DNA of 64,000 nucleotides from Lolium rigidum (taxonomy: Eukaryota > Streptophyta > Magnoliopsida > Poales > Poaceae), in assembly GCF_022539505.1 (NCBI RefSeq), contig NC_061508.1, positions 263,630,736-263,694,735 on the forward strand. The letters are read 5' to 3'. Each line of letters begins with the position of its first letter. The first letter of the stretch is position 1. Below the pieces are notes generated by a model. The model was not told where the DNA came from. It worked only from the letters and a program-made list of their open reading frames with translations, and ran no database searches. Below, piece after piece: positions 9,641-21,400 of this stretch. The translations under genes and the position numbers were made by a program.

Positions 9641-12566
9641 TTAAAACGACTTGGTTTAACGTGTTTTCTAGTGACCCTACCAGGAATCTGGGTAGATTTG
9701 TCACCAGAGGGGGAGACATTCTTGGCTTGACTTCTCGTGTTAGGTCTAGAGACAATCACTACAGGTTTTTTCCGCGACGATTTTTTCCCTCTATTTCTAA
9801 CTATAGTGAAGGATTCATCATTGTTAGAGGATGGTATCCAGTCCATAGATAGAGGAGTCGAGTTACCAATATTGTTTTCAATGTAAAGATTATCAACATG
9901 CAATTGAGTAGATACATTTTTATTAGCCAAATCATTTCTAGAAGCTTCCGGGTCCCTAAGGATGTCGATGGCGGCAAAGTCATTATCAAGAATATGCACC
10001 CCCATTTTATACGCTCTACACATCAATTCATTGTTCGAAAGCGCAGCGAAGGAATTAGAGCCAGAGGCAAGCACAGTAGTATTACCTTCCAAGTTCCTCT
10101 TCTTGGCCACTTTCTCCACCTTGTCCATGATGTTCGCGTTTGTATCTTCTGGGACCCTGCGGCTACCTCTTGGTGCAGTCAACTCCTCATGAGTGTCTTC
10201 CTCCTTGTCCTCCACAGAGAGCTCAGGAGACTGGACCAGGTAATCTGAGGAAACGTTCGTAGGAGAATTTACCATGTCAGTAACATCGGTTATCACAGGA
10301 AGCGGGGGCCAGGCTTCATCCGAGAGAGTGTGAGAAAAAGGTAACAGCAAGGATGAAAAGGGAGCAGCAGTAGGATTCAAAGGATTGCAGTGCAAATTAT
10401 TCTCGACATTAAGAATGGGGCAGGGAATTAACCACTTATTAGGAGACATACCAGGTTTGAGCAAAGCATCCTCATGCTCTCTGGCTATTGTCTCAATAAG
10501 AAGCTCACCACCAGTACTATCATCTTCTGATTCCTGTGTATCCACTTCTTCTGTAACATCAGTGATGATAACATTTTCAAGCTGGCGTCCATGGTGAACA
10601 GATTCTGTTTGGCTGCTCATGAGCTGAGTAACAGAATGTTCTTCAGTAACAATGTTACTTTGTTCGAATCTTGGCCTCTTCGGGGAAGGAGCACTCGTAT
10701 TGCCAACAGCCACATTAGAGGTGTCTTTGGGTTGTCCACCGACCACAATCTTGTCTACCTCATAGTAAAAGTCATAAAAATTGTCTCCAAGGCAACCTTC
10801 AGCACTGGCAGGAATCATCTCAATGTCTCTACAGCCAATCAAGACTTTGACATATTCAGGTTTATGCAGAGTGGAAGCCTCCAGGTCAAGAGATACACCA
10901 ACGAGGCCCCAACATAGAATACATTAGCTTCACATCTCTTGTCTAGGGGAATGTTGCTAATTTTTACCCAAGCTTTCTGAAGCTGTGCTTTAGCTCCAAC
11001 CGAAGCTGTCCATGGTGAGAGACTAACCGTCGCATCGGCTGTTTTGAGTTTCATGGATGCCCCATAGCACACCGCTCTTTCCACTTCACGAGGAGTAGGA
11101 AACCACATGGTATATTGATTAGGACCAATGGCCCTTGCAGTGCATCTCCAGCTATCTCCAAATATGATGTTGAAGGATTGCTCAATCTCCCTGCCGGTGG
11201 CATTCCCCTCAATGATTGTAATCACCACACTGGTGGCCCTTTCCTTGACAAATTTTGAGGAACTCATATCAGGCATATAGAAAAAACCACGACCAGGGGC
11301 CTGAAATCCACACATAGAAGGAGTACATTCCCAGGGAAGGATGGTTTGGCAAATCTGTGCAATATGCCCAAGTTTTTTGCAGCGGTCGCAGCGGATGGTG
11401 GGGCACCGCGCGGTGTAATGGCCAGCTAGGTTGCAATTGAGACAGGGAACTGGGTCACCGGCAGCCATTAGGGAACTGGCTCCTGCCCCTTGAGTAGCAC
11501 CGATGTTACCTCCAGCAGTCGAGGATGTCTCCTGGCGGCGCTTCTCCGACTCCCATGCCGCAGCCTCCCATCGATCATTGGACTGCTAGGAGTGAGAGTT
11601 GGAGCCGCGCAGGTTGGTGGAGGAGGTCTGCGCCGCATCATCTCGCTGCCAGACGTTGCGACCACGCCCCCGGCTTGGATGGTTGCGTCCCCTTCCGCCG
11701 CCGAATCGTCCCCCGCCATCACCCATCGACGGAGGCGAGGCGGCGACTTGCGCGAAGGAGCGCGGATCTCCGGCCACCTTACCGCGCCACCAGCCGAAAG
11801 TGTCAGGAGCTTGTGGAGGAGTGTGAGAAGGAACCCTAGATTTGTCCCAGTAATGGCTGAGAATAAGATCTAGGTCAAAACCAGCGGCGGCGTGACCGTC
11901 GGGGGATATATAGGCTTGTTGGAGACCTCCATTGACGATGGATGGTGGATGTTTGGTCACAGGACACGTGTGGCGATCTCCATCCATGGCCGCCATGGAT
12001 GAGGTAGCATCTGGGCTCAAGCCCAACCCAGCAACAGCGACTGGGCCTTCCGCCATGTTAGCACCCGGAGAGGCCCCCAGCAAGCCATGTGAGCTCCATC
12101 TTCCAGGGTCGATGATATGCCCACCGCGCGGCCGCGGCGGCTCCGGAGAACTCAGGCGAAGCGGATTTCTGGTCGGTGCAGTAGAGTAGAAGAGCTCCTC
12201 AATCGATGTGGGGAAGGGAGCTGACCTAACCGCAGCCGAGGCGCGCGTCGGAAACGCTCCACCGCCCGATTGCCGGCGTCCATGTGAAGCCTCTGCGCCG
12301 AAGAGGGAGCTCGGTGGCAGGGGCCTTGAAGGAATGCGGACGTCATGGCAGGGAAGAGCAACAGGGCCGCCAAATCCAACAGATTCCCTCTCCCCAAGCC
12401 TTCTCGAATCGACCACGAATTCCGAGCGATCGAGCAGGAGAAGGCGCCCCTTGGCGTGGTGGATGATCAGCACTCCGTCAAGGAAGGGGTGATTCCGGCC
12501 GCCACCGGCGAACGACCGGAGAGCGTACGTGACTCGCCAACTCGAGACGCAGGAGGACGACGCCAT
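9637..12566 (-). pseudogene. LINE-1 ORF1: nucleic-acid-binding protein
   Basis: The ATG at 12566 lies 12 nt from the element's 5' end. The N-terminal third is low-complexity and Gly/Arg/Pro-rich, including a GGGRFGGGRGR-type RGG patch. Then come two CCHC zinc knuckles (CLNCNLAGHYTARC and CDRCKKLGHIAQIC, about 11440-11340), followed by a DUF4283-like RRM-type domain (about 11240-10900) and a long acidic C-terminal tail ending in basic residues. The gag-like product would coat LINE RNA. The frame is continuous from 12566 to about 10890 apart from a TAG at 11586-11588; a one-base shift near 10890 leads into the frame ending at 9637. In many plant L1s the DUF4283 domain precedes the knuckles; here the knuckles come first. 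Confidence 0.85.
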
Positions 12567-12594
12567 CTCGTCAATCCCACCAGAACAACCACTT

Positions 12595-13440
12595 GGTCAA
12601 TGTAAACATTATATATTCTTTATTTCTCTGATCGCATTATTGGATGATATGAAATCCCCTTGCAGGCCCCGTGGATCCACTTGATGAATTGTTAATTCTC
12701 TTCAGAGCCATACAAGATTCAGTTGATCTCTTAAAGAAGATCTCAGAGGGCAAGTCTGTCTGGCTGACAATCCGCCCCACTCCAGCCGGCAGCTGAGAAG
12801 CTGCGCGCTGACATTTGACACGGAGATGCCATAATCTCCCTGCTTATGTCAGCGATCGATCCTCTCCACCAGTAGAATATCGGATGAACAGCCAAGGCAG
12901 GAGGATTAGGGCAAATGTCAAGCTTGTCGCTCCCGGCACCCCGTCTCTGTCAACGAGACCCTCGCAGGTTATTAAATAGCGACGCTTCTCTGGTTTTTAA
13001 TTCACGTGCAATGCATTTAGCTGATCCGGAGCTCGATGGCTTCTCCGATTCCATGGTTTCCCCGGCACGGCAAGCTCGCAACTGGGAGCACGCATCGATC
13101 TCTGACCTGTGGCCATTTAATTAAGTACGCTTGGCAGTTCGCCCTTCGCTCAATCATCGACCAACTGGTGTTTTCATATTTCACAGGGTCTCGTGTAGCG
13201 GGCAGTTGCATCCAAATCATAGATTGTTAGCTTGTATTTTACTCAAGTTGAGCTTCAGTATGGTCGCCCATGCTGCCCGTCATGCCGTCCTGATGAAGTT
13301 ATGGGCGCGCATCGCGCATAGCTCGTGGTCGTGGGGTCAGTCAGGGGTGATATCGTCGTTCTCACGCGGACACGCACATCCGCCAAGAGAGACGGCCGCA
13401 CGAATTCTCACCACAGTGTGACTGAAACACTTTCCTCTCA
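12595..13440. other. Right flank of LINE-1 with one coding-like stretch
   Basis: From about 12666, after a CAG that could be a splice acceptor, the plus strand reads GPVDPLDELLILFRAIQDS... and stays open to about 12796. The composition is protein-like and the preceding 60 bp is AT-rich as in plant introns. I cannot name a family. The rest (12800-13440) shows nothing I recognise. Confidence 0.25.
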
Positions 13441-13872
13441 CGACTTTGTTAGGCCATCTCTAACGTTGCGACGCAAATCGAACCACTTTTAGGCATTTCG
13501 ATTTGGTCCAGCATTTCGATTTGGTCCATTTGCGTAGCCACGTGAACGTGGGGGGACAAGCCGGCATCCGCCTGCCCATGGGTCACGCGCTCGACCCAAC
13601 ACGGACACCCAACCCATTTGGCTAGACAAAATTTAAAAAGTAAAAAAATGCAAAAAAACATAATTAGATATAGTTAATAGTTACACATAGGCCCTAATCA
13701 GGCCATATTACAAAAGCAGGCCCTTTAAAGGGCAAGATTAAATATTAAAAACCCTAGCTAGGGTTTGGACGTCTACCGCCCGCCACCGGTGTGGCCTACT
13801 CCCAGTAGTCCTCACCGTCGGTGTCGCTCTCGATGTTGATGACGGTGGGCTCCACGGGTCTGAAGACCTGTT
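13441..13872 (-). pseudogene. Transposon-type fragment with short acidic ORF tail
   Basis: On the minus strand, 13872-13795 reads as a C-terminal tail (VEPTVINIESDTDGEDYWE then stop). Tails like this occur in short ORFs carried by grass DNA transposons, as far as I recall. Downstream (13770-13640) is AT-rich, UTR-like sequence. A direct duplication of gcatttcgatttggtcca lies at about 13494-13530. The stretch ends with ggccatctctaacg, which looks like a transposon terminus. No full element can be delimited. Confidence 0.3.
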
Positions 13873-14454
13873 TATTCTCCCAGCCACCACCTTCCCTGGA
13901 GCAAATCACGAGGATACGGAAAAGAATCCCAAACATTCCTCATATTTTTAGAATTCAATTTTTTTCTCAAATATCATGCATATGCTATAGATGCAGAAGT
14001 TAGTGATTAAAATTACACTTTGAAAATATATCTAGGTCTATATAATAACGTTTCTTATTAGTAGTAAATCGGAAGAACTACTTCACTATATAAACTTACA
14101 TCATAATCTAACACGCCATCTTTGAACGCCACCCGTGCAATCCCCGATCGTCATCACGAGAAGACATTTGACTCCACTGCTCGTCTCAAATTAATTTGAC
14201 CTGGAAACCAATGATCGTGGTTTGAGCTGTGAATTATTAACCATACCTTGTGGTTACACGTGCGGCTGTTATGGTTGTTAAACTTGGTTGAATAGAAAAT
14301 TCCCTTATCACAAGAAGCACATGGGCCACGAGAACGAGTTGGCCAGTCGCACCCTACCTAGTTTTTTCCGCCTTCGGGAGTAGGCACCACGAAACCTACG
14401 TGCCACCGGTAGCTCTCTCGCGTTTTTTCAAGCGCGTGATATGTCATCTCAGTT
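13873..14454. other. Spacer, nothing recognised
   Basis: No ORF of interest, no repeat pair and no element terminus found. It ends at the left target duplication of LINE-2 (14455-14468). Confidence 0.5.
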
Positions 14455-14685
14455 GTGGGTTGCCTACTTTTTTAGATAAAAGGCAAGAATGCCCGACTTT
14501 AAATTAATAAAGCCTGTTACGGTTCAACAAGAATATCAACATACAACTGCTGCGGCATACAGCTTAGCCAAGATAAACACAAGCGATGATAAAACTAGCT
14601 AGTCCCCAAAGATAGATACATATATAGCGGTTGTGGGACATCCAGGCCGACTCAGCAGCTGCAAGGGAGGCCCCCAGAAGTCCTC

Positions 14686-16025
14686 TCAGGAGCTTGTCAC
14701 GGCGAATGAGTTTCTGTTGCTGGAAGAAGCAGGCTCCCTGGAGGCGGAGTAGAGCTCGCGAAGGGAGTTGATCATCCAGCAGATACCTTCCTTGTCGTTA
14801 GTCCTGGAGTTGATACTCCACAGCTGTAAAAACACCATAGATTTATAAATGACATCAGATGGGTGGTTTATCACTTTCTTCTCAATAGCTAGTTTGTTAC
14901 GAACTTGCCACAACGCCCACGACTGTGCAAGAAACAAAAGCCAGAGTAATCTACGCGGGGGCCAGCTAGGCTAGAGAGTATATGATGGAATTGCGCGAAG
15001 TTGGCCGGGTGCCAGCTACACCCCAGTAGCTGGCGCAAAACACTCCAGGCAAAGACCGCACGCGCGCAGGAGAAGAAAATATGCGAAGCATCCTCTGGTA
15101 AGCCGCAAAGAGAACATAAGTCGTTGGAGGGGCCATGCCTGGTAGCGAGCTGGAGTGCGGACGGAAGCTTATCTAGCGCTAACTGCTAAGCAAAGATCTT
15201 AATCTTGAGCGGGACCGCCGCCTGCCAAAGGTCCCGCCAGTGTACAACCGTCGCCCCTTGCGACAGCTTGGCGTAAAGGGATTTTGCAGAGTACCTCCCC
15301 GACTCCTCTAAGTGCCAAAACACCTTGTCCTTCTCATCGCTAAGAGAAACCTGTGCCATCTCGACGCAAAGCAGATTCCATTGCCGCACTCCCTCTAAGT
15401 CAAGCGAACGTCTGAGCCTAATGGAGACTTCTCCGTCAGTCTGAGCCTGCGCCACACATACTTCTGGGAGATCACAAATCGAGAAAAGCCGCGGGAAGCG
15501 ATCTTTAAGTGGTGCATCCCCACACCACCAATCGAGCCAGAACCTGGTCCTTGTGCCATTCCTGACCACAAACTTCGCACCCAAGGCGAAGTAGTGTTTG
15601 ATTTTGTTCAGGCTTTTCCAAAATTGTGAACCGCCAATACCAGAACTTGCCCACAAGTTATCCGCATTTCGATACTTAGCTCGGATGAGGATAGCCCAGA
15701 TGGCGTCCTCATCTTGGGACAGCCTCCAGGCCCATTTAAGAAGAAGGGCAATATTCATCTTTTTTGTGTTAATCAACCCAAGGCCCCCCATCTCCTTGGG
15801 TCGGCACACCGCGGGCCAGTTAACGAGGTGATATTTTCTCTTCGGCCCAGATCCTTCCCAAAAGAATTTGGATCGAAGAGAATCGAACCGTGCATGTATA
15901 CCGTCGTGTAGGAGAAAGAGGCCCATAGCAAACATAGGTAGGTTGTCCAGACAAGCATTGGACAAGGTCAGGCGCCCCCCGGACGAGAGCAGCTTACTCA
16001 GCCAAGGTTCAATCTTAGCCCCCAT
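14686..16025 (-). pseudogene. LINE-2 ORF2, C-terminal part
   Basis: The minus-strand frame begins at the gypsy junction with (M)GAKIEPWLSKLLSSGGR, the segment after the RT catalytic core, and continues through the typical plant L1 connection region (KFFWEG, GGLGLIN, LLLKWAWRL). A TAG at 15186-15188 stops it after PLKIKIFA. The same domain goes on below, with the zf-RVT Cys/His cluster (DLCSLCGLPEDASHIFFSC) at about 15130-15050, then a shift into the last frame, 14937-14686. So there is at least one nonsense change and one frameshift. The 3' UTR is 14469-14685. Confidence 0.88.
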
Positions 16026-16411
16026 TGACAAGGTATTAACTTGTCAATGCCTACGGATTGTAGACTAGGGTTTAGTTGGATGTAGAGGGCAAGTAGATCT
16101 CGAAGGTTTCAGCCGAAAAGTACTCGACGAATATGAAAACTAGGGTTTGAGAAACAATGATTCGATGCCTTTTGTGTCCCTCGACTCCCCCTTATATAGG
16201 AGGCGGAGCCGAGGGATTCATATTGTACAAGTTACAGAGTCCGGGAAGGTTTCTAACTCCTCCCGCAAGATTACAAATAATGCTTCCTATTACAACTCTA
16301 GCTTTCCTTAACAATATCTTGGGCTTCCGAGTCTTCTTATTCTTCGGGTAGTGGGCCTTCAGTAAACCCCGGGTACTATCATCGGCAGGCCCATTGGGGA
16401 TGCCTATGTCA
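16026..16411 (-). repeat. gypsy 3' LTR, 386 bp
   Basis: On the minus strand it begins TGACATAGGC and ends CCTTGTCA, so the termini form the inverted repeat TGACA/TGTCA. The adjacent minus-strand purine tract (gctac preceded by ctcggggg, at 16412-16423) fits a polypurine tract. A TATA box lies inside. No second copy exists because the element is 5'-truncated. Confidence 0.8.
16191..16200 (-). promoter_or_regulatory. gypsy LTR TATA box
   Basis: The minus strand reads cctatataag, about 165 bp before the LTR's 3' end and in the transcription direction of pol. That is a plausible core promoter for the full element. In this truncated copy it is in the 3' LTR and would transcribe into LINE-2. Confidence 0.5.
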
Positions 16412-16423
16412 GTAGCCCCCGAG
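16412..16423 (-). promoter_or_regulatory. gypsy polypurine tract
   Basis: The minus strand reads ctcgggggctac directly before the LTR start TGACATAGG. Its position and purine content fit the plus-strand primer site. Confidence 0.6.
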
Positions 16424-17660
16424 ATTTTGCTTGAATCGTAGAGTCAGGGAAAATCTCCGCTGTTTATTTTTACTCGACAACTTAAAACCTTTCTATATTT
16501 CTTCATATAAATTTCTATATTTTGCAGGGATAATGGTAGTTGGGGCTAGTTCATCTGACGTATCAGGTACTAGTTAACTGCTCTAGTGGCAATCCGCAAA
16601 AACCTACTTCAAAATCACGTCCCTGGACATGATCTCGGGATATCGGTGTAAACTTCGACAGGTGCCGCTTAAGGTCTTACCATTCCGTCGAGTGCCGGTT
16701 ATATTTATCGGGTACCTAACGCGTCCGTTAGGATTTTTCTTCGTATCCGTTGATACGGATAAAAGTAGCAAACCGACGTCGAGAGATGGCGCCACGCCTC
16801 ACCGAACGGATCCGGGGTCTTACCTTCGCAAAGTTTTGCGGCATTCAGAAATTGATCGCAACTTTGGCGTTCGAGAATATATTGTCGAGTGCTTATTCGG
16901 CTGTTGGAATGGCACATTTTATTGAGTCAAAGATGACTTATATTGCTTTCCCGATGGGAGTATATGCAGAGTTATTTATAACTCGAAATATATTCTTGTG
17001 CTCTTCTATCTTTCTTCTTTTCATTCATTCTTTCTTTTTTATAATATCATCGGGCACGCGAACAGCGTTCCCGATGGGAGTAGCCCCCGAGGCTACAACC
17101 AAGGACTTGTTCTTGGTTGTAGGCTCCACGCCTTATGCCGCTATATTTTCCTTCTCTCCCGAAGTTTTATAATTTCTCGGGTGCGCGAACAGCGCTCCCG
17201 ATGGGAGTAGTCCCCGAGGCTATGAACAAATATTTGTATTTGATCATAGGCTCATGCCATTTCTATTTTGTCTTTCTTGATCTTTTCATTTTTTCAAAGT
17301 AGCCCCCGAGCATTTGATCAAAAACTTGTATTTGATCAAAGGCTCTCCAATATTTTTTCATGTCGCCTTTTTATGCCGCTGTTGAGTCGAATTTTTCTCT
17401 CTGACAAGGTGACGTTATTGCTGACGATAGCCACGATTGCGAATCCGAAAATGGCGAGAAGTTTTCTCCCACTGCCTTGCGGGCCCAAATTATCCATTAT
17501 CTTGACACGTCGTGCGGATGGGGGACACACGTCCTCCGCTTTTCCTGGCGCACGTACCGTAACTTCTCCAGTGTTAAAATACTTTTTTACCCTTGTTTCC
17601 ACGTGGTTATCATCTGTTGCACATTTTTTCCATCCAACGGTCCGCCACTTCGCCGCACCT
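16424..17660. other. gypsy 3' non-coding region with hairpin units
   Basis: Non-coding space between the PPT and the antisense gene's promoter. Two near-identical units (gcgcgaacagcg, then cccgatgggagtag, then ccccgaggct) occur at 17054-17095 and 17181-17222, with shorter versions at 16944 and 17299. Each of the last three is followed by an inverted repeat, e.g. acaaccaag...cttggttgt at 17094-17120 and tttgatcaaa...tttgatcaaa at 17312-17342. Plus-strand frames here are short and carry no motif. Confidence 0.6.
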
Positions 17661-17669
17661 CTATATAAG
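17661..17669 (+). promoter_or_regulatory. TATA box of the antisense gene
   Basis: The plus strand reads ctatataag about 130 bp before the ATG at 17797 and is followed by a pyrimidine-rich leader, a normal plant 5' UTR layout. The direction is opposite to the element's pol. Confidence 0.5.
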
Positions 17670-17796
17670 ATCTCCTTCTTCTTCCTCGAGCACTTCCGCT
17701 CACGCCGCTCTCCTGCTCTCCTTTGCAAAACCTCCGCCTGCGCCCCACAACTTCCTAAGCTCATCTTCTCCAAGCTGCATTCCTGCGCCATTGTTG

Positions 17797-18421
17797 ATGC
17801 CACCGCGTCGGTTGATCAAGCGCAACACGCCTGAATCGTTGATGGCTGCCGTAGATCTGGGAAGCGCGGAGTGGGAAAGGTCCAAAATTTCCACCCAGGA
17901 CATCAATCTCTTGAAGAAGCTGGGGATTAGCAAGAAGCCTAAGGCGCTGTGCTTCCCTAGTGAAGAAAGCTACCCAACCCCTCCAATGGGGTATCGGGTA
18001 AGTTTCGTCGACCATCTCATCCGCGGTCTTTCCGCCCCCATTCATCCTTTCCTCCGTGGATTGCTTTTTGTGTATGGTCTTCAACTTCACCACCTCACGC
18101 CCAACTCTATCCTCCATATCTCCATTTTCATCACCCTCTGTGAGGTCTTCCTTGGCGTCCAGCCTAACTGGGCGATATGGAAGCGTATTTTCTTTTGTCG
18201 CCGCAATGGCTCTCCCAATGTCGCCTATAATATAGGCGGCGTTGTTATTTCTGTTCGCCCCACAGTCGATTATTTTGACGTCAAACTCCCTAACTCAGTT
18301 CAAGGGTGGCGCAAGAAGTGGTTGTATATTCAGGAGGAAAACCATGGATGTGCTGAAGACAACATCCCTCCTTTCGATGGTGCCGAGAAAATCCTTCGCC
18401 GCCACTCTTGGGATGCAGAGG
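17797..18421 (+). pseudogene. gypsy antisense gene, first exon (Transposase_28-like)
   Basis: ATG at 17797 (MPPRRLIKRNTPES...), open to the LARD insertion. The stretch with MGYRVSFVDHLIRGLSAPIHPF, FVYGLQLHHLTPNS and FITLCEVFLGVQPNW matches what I know of the PF04195 family (putative gypsy-type transposon protein), common in grasses and usually antisense to pol. The name is historical; a biochemical function is not established. The LARD cut the gene after HSWDAE; the reading frame resumes at 34107 through the duplicated agagg without a shift. Upstream in-frame codons from 17593 extend the frame but lie across the TATA box, so the later ATG is preferred. Confidence 0.75.
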
Positions 18422-21400
18422 TGTGATGACCCAGCGTACCACTGCATGGTGTAGTACACAAGTCGTTGACATAACACAAGTGAAACACCGTTCCACCCAT
18501 ATTACATCTCTCAGAGTGGTACAACAGAAACATATGCGAGTCCAAGGTATGTCTATAGAAGTACACACGAACAGTTTACATAAGATCCACACACCCTCCT
18601 ACTTTACAGTGAGGTAAAACTTCAAATAAAGCTCCAGAAGAACGACTCGTAATCTATCTTATTGCTAGCTTAAGTTCAAGTGCTACTTGGCTTGCTATAG
18701 AAATCTAGCTACTTAGGTGCTAGGATTAGGGAAAGATTCCCTTCTATTACTAGTCTAGGTTTCCATTATAACTGATGCAGAAGTTGACTTCATTGACTTC
18801 TTTGAATGGATTCTTCATCTTGTTGCAGTTGACTCCTTTGTCTTCGAGTTCCACGGTAGTTTCTCCTTCGGTGCATTGCTCTAAGAAGGGGGTTCAAACG
18901 AGATAGAATGAGTACGAGCGTACTCGGCAAGTTCATATTAGGAAATATGTGTATCATGCACTAGCTACAGCCATAGACCAGAAAGTCATAGGCCAATGCA
19001 AGTTTTCATAAACATTTCTTCAAAAGGTTTATTTTATTCTGAAAACTATGCCCGTCAGTCTTCACAGGTTGACCAGAACTTCGTGGAGTTCCTTTCCTGC
19101 CGCGTTCGCAGCTTCCTTCCCGAACGAGGAGTGACAGATCACAATTCGGTATCCTCTCGCAGAGGTGCGTTACTTTTCCCATAAGAGAACTTATCCTTGT
19201 TGCCAACCGAGTAGCATGCTCGTCCACACTTCCTTTGGTGTGAGGCCAGGTGTAAGATCCAAGCCCACACCGCCTTCTCCGCGATCGCAAACCCACCCTT
19301 TTGTCCGACCCTACACCTCCGAGTAGACTTCCCCCGATAATACGGCTTTACTCATGGTGTACTCCGGACAATCCTTCATAGATCGGAAGAGATTAACATC
19401 ACCAATGGATGGGGATTTAAAAGGATTTCCCAACCTATTGCGGCAGTAGCCTCCAGAGACCCCACCGTCTCTCCGATCCGTTGGCGTGCGTAAGGGAAAA
19501 GATACGGCTGGCTTCCCTGCAGCCATTATAGATCTCATGGTCAACGCGGTTTGTACGGCGCTAGAATCACCGGACGGCATTGGTAATTAATCCTAGGGTG
19601 ATATAACCCATTGCAATGGAACCTCCACCATATCAACACATACCATGGTTCCATTGCCCACCACATAGTCATATTCATAATTGTAAAATAATACTTTGCT
19701 TTTCAATGCATGAGTGATAAGTATAGTACTTTGCATATAATTTGATAAAAATAATCAAATGACATGAGCAAGCGATGAACTTGCCTTTCTTGACTCGCAA
19801 GATTATGCAGGCAAAAGCTTCGATACGTGATAACTCCAAATTCTGAAATACCATCATCGTCCGGTAAGGACAATGTTTAAAGAACTGGCAAAGATGCTAT
19901 AATGCATAGTATGAGATGCAATCGCCCCGAGCGTAAGCTAACCTTGATGATTTAAGATATGTGAGTTGTAAAGATTTCTTTAGGGTTGGTTGCACTTTTA
20001 GAATGGTTCTCAAACAAGGTTCTTATTAGGGTTTGGTTATATTAGCATCATAATCAAGTGATATAAGACATCATAACAATCATACACATAAAGAATAGTA
20101 GTGGAATAATATGTGAAGAACAGATTGTCAATTTTAAGTTCTACAGGACATGGTTGATGATTACTTATACTATACTTCAAAAGAATAACTTTTGAAGAAC
20201 ATGTTGTTTAAGAAATAAGAAGTATTTCAAAGAAGGATTAGGCTTCTAAGGTTTGATTGACATTTGTACTTCAAAAGAATAACTTTTGAAGAACAGGTTA
20301 AATAGGAATATGAACTATTATATATAGGTGCTATGGCTTCTAGGGTTTACTAATGGGTTCATTTAGTTTTCTAATAAAATCAGTTGGGTTCTATAAGTGG
20401 AATGGGTTTATTTGTAGCAAGTATTGGTAGGGTTATTACCATGGTTTCTTCTAAGCCTCATATCAAAGGATGGTTCTTAAGATGGTTCCATAGGTTTGCT
20501 ATTAGGTTTACTATGGCTTCATATTTGCTTTACCAAATAATCTCTAATGGGTTCTAAGCTAAGTGGTTTATCATTTCCTAAGTAAGGTTTAGTTGGATAA
20601 GAACATGTGATGTGATTTGCTACACAAGGTTGATACTAGGATTTATCATCATGGTTTAACTAGGGTTTGATGGTTGAGGTTGATTCTAATGGTATGATAT
20701 GTAGGATTAATGATCAATGGTGCTAACATGTGGTAATAAGCTAGGGTTTATACCTAAGTGATACTAGTGAATCATATAGGTTTTAATTGAGAATAGGAAC
20801 ATGAAATGATAATCTCATGTAACTTGGTTTATGCTAATGGATCATAAGCATGTATTCATTGGTTTCTTATTAGGGTTCTATAGGGATATGTGAATCTTAT
20901 ATGATCTCATATGACATATAACTAGGGTTTTAGAGTTGGTTCTAAGGTGGAATGATCACATGAAATAATGGGATCCAGATTCTAACTTATAATAAAACTA
21001 GGGTTTCTAAATTATGATCTAATTCTTAAAGTAATACTTGGTACTAGAATTAATGTGATTAAGTACTTGGAATAAAGTTATTAATAATTTTAACATGCTA
21101 TTAATTTTTAGAGGGTTTAAGAATTAAAATAATTACTAGTTAGGGTTTATGAATTACCACTAATATTTAAGTTAATGCAAATATGATAAAGGAAATTAAT
21201 CTTAACATTTTAATTAGTTACTGAATAGTTAAAATTTAATTTTGAAGTTTCACTAATTATTGAATTTCAAATTGTATTTAAACAAATGGAATGGCATAAT
21301 TAATAAGGTTAAAAATAAGTGAATTTTTATTTTGACACACATTTTTGTTTTATATTTTATTTGAATAGAGTTTATTTTTGTGAGCATTTTGATATATTAT

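Larger units (their letters stand above)
356..12578 (-). mobile_element. Full-length L1-type LINE (LINE-1), disrupted
   Basis: A non-LTR retrotransposon read right to left. It is flanked by a 16-bp direct repeat at 340-355 and 12579-12594 (accaaaacaaccactt versus accagaacaaccactt, one mismatch). A short poly(A) tail appears as the T-run at 354-360. The 5' end starts GGGATTG only 12 nt before the ORF1 ATG at 12566, so the element is not 5'-truncated. Order on the minus strand: ORF1 (12566-9637), ORF2 (9640-1218) and a 3' UTR split by an internal hAT-like element. Without the nested MULE and the hAT-like insert it is roughly 6.9 kb, normal for a plant L1. Inactivating changes are a stop in ORF1 (11586), a frameshift near 10890, a stop in the endonuclease (9173), a frameshift near 8735 and the MULE in the RT. 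Confidence 0.9.

Noticed and set aside
11490..12605. Several plus-strand frames opposite LINE-1 ORF1
   Set aside because: GC-rich antisense shadows of the ORF1 N-terminus.
16750..17172. 140-codon plus-strand ORF in the gypsy 3' region
   Set aside because: It runs through the hairpin repeats and contains repeated FPMG from the non-coding units; a chance frame.
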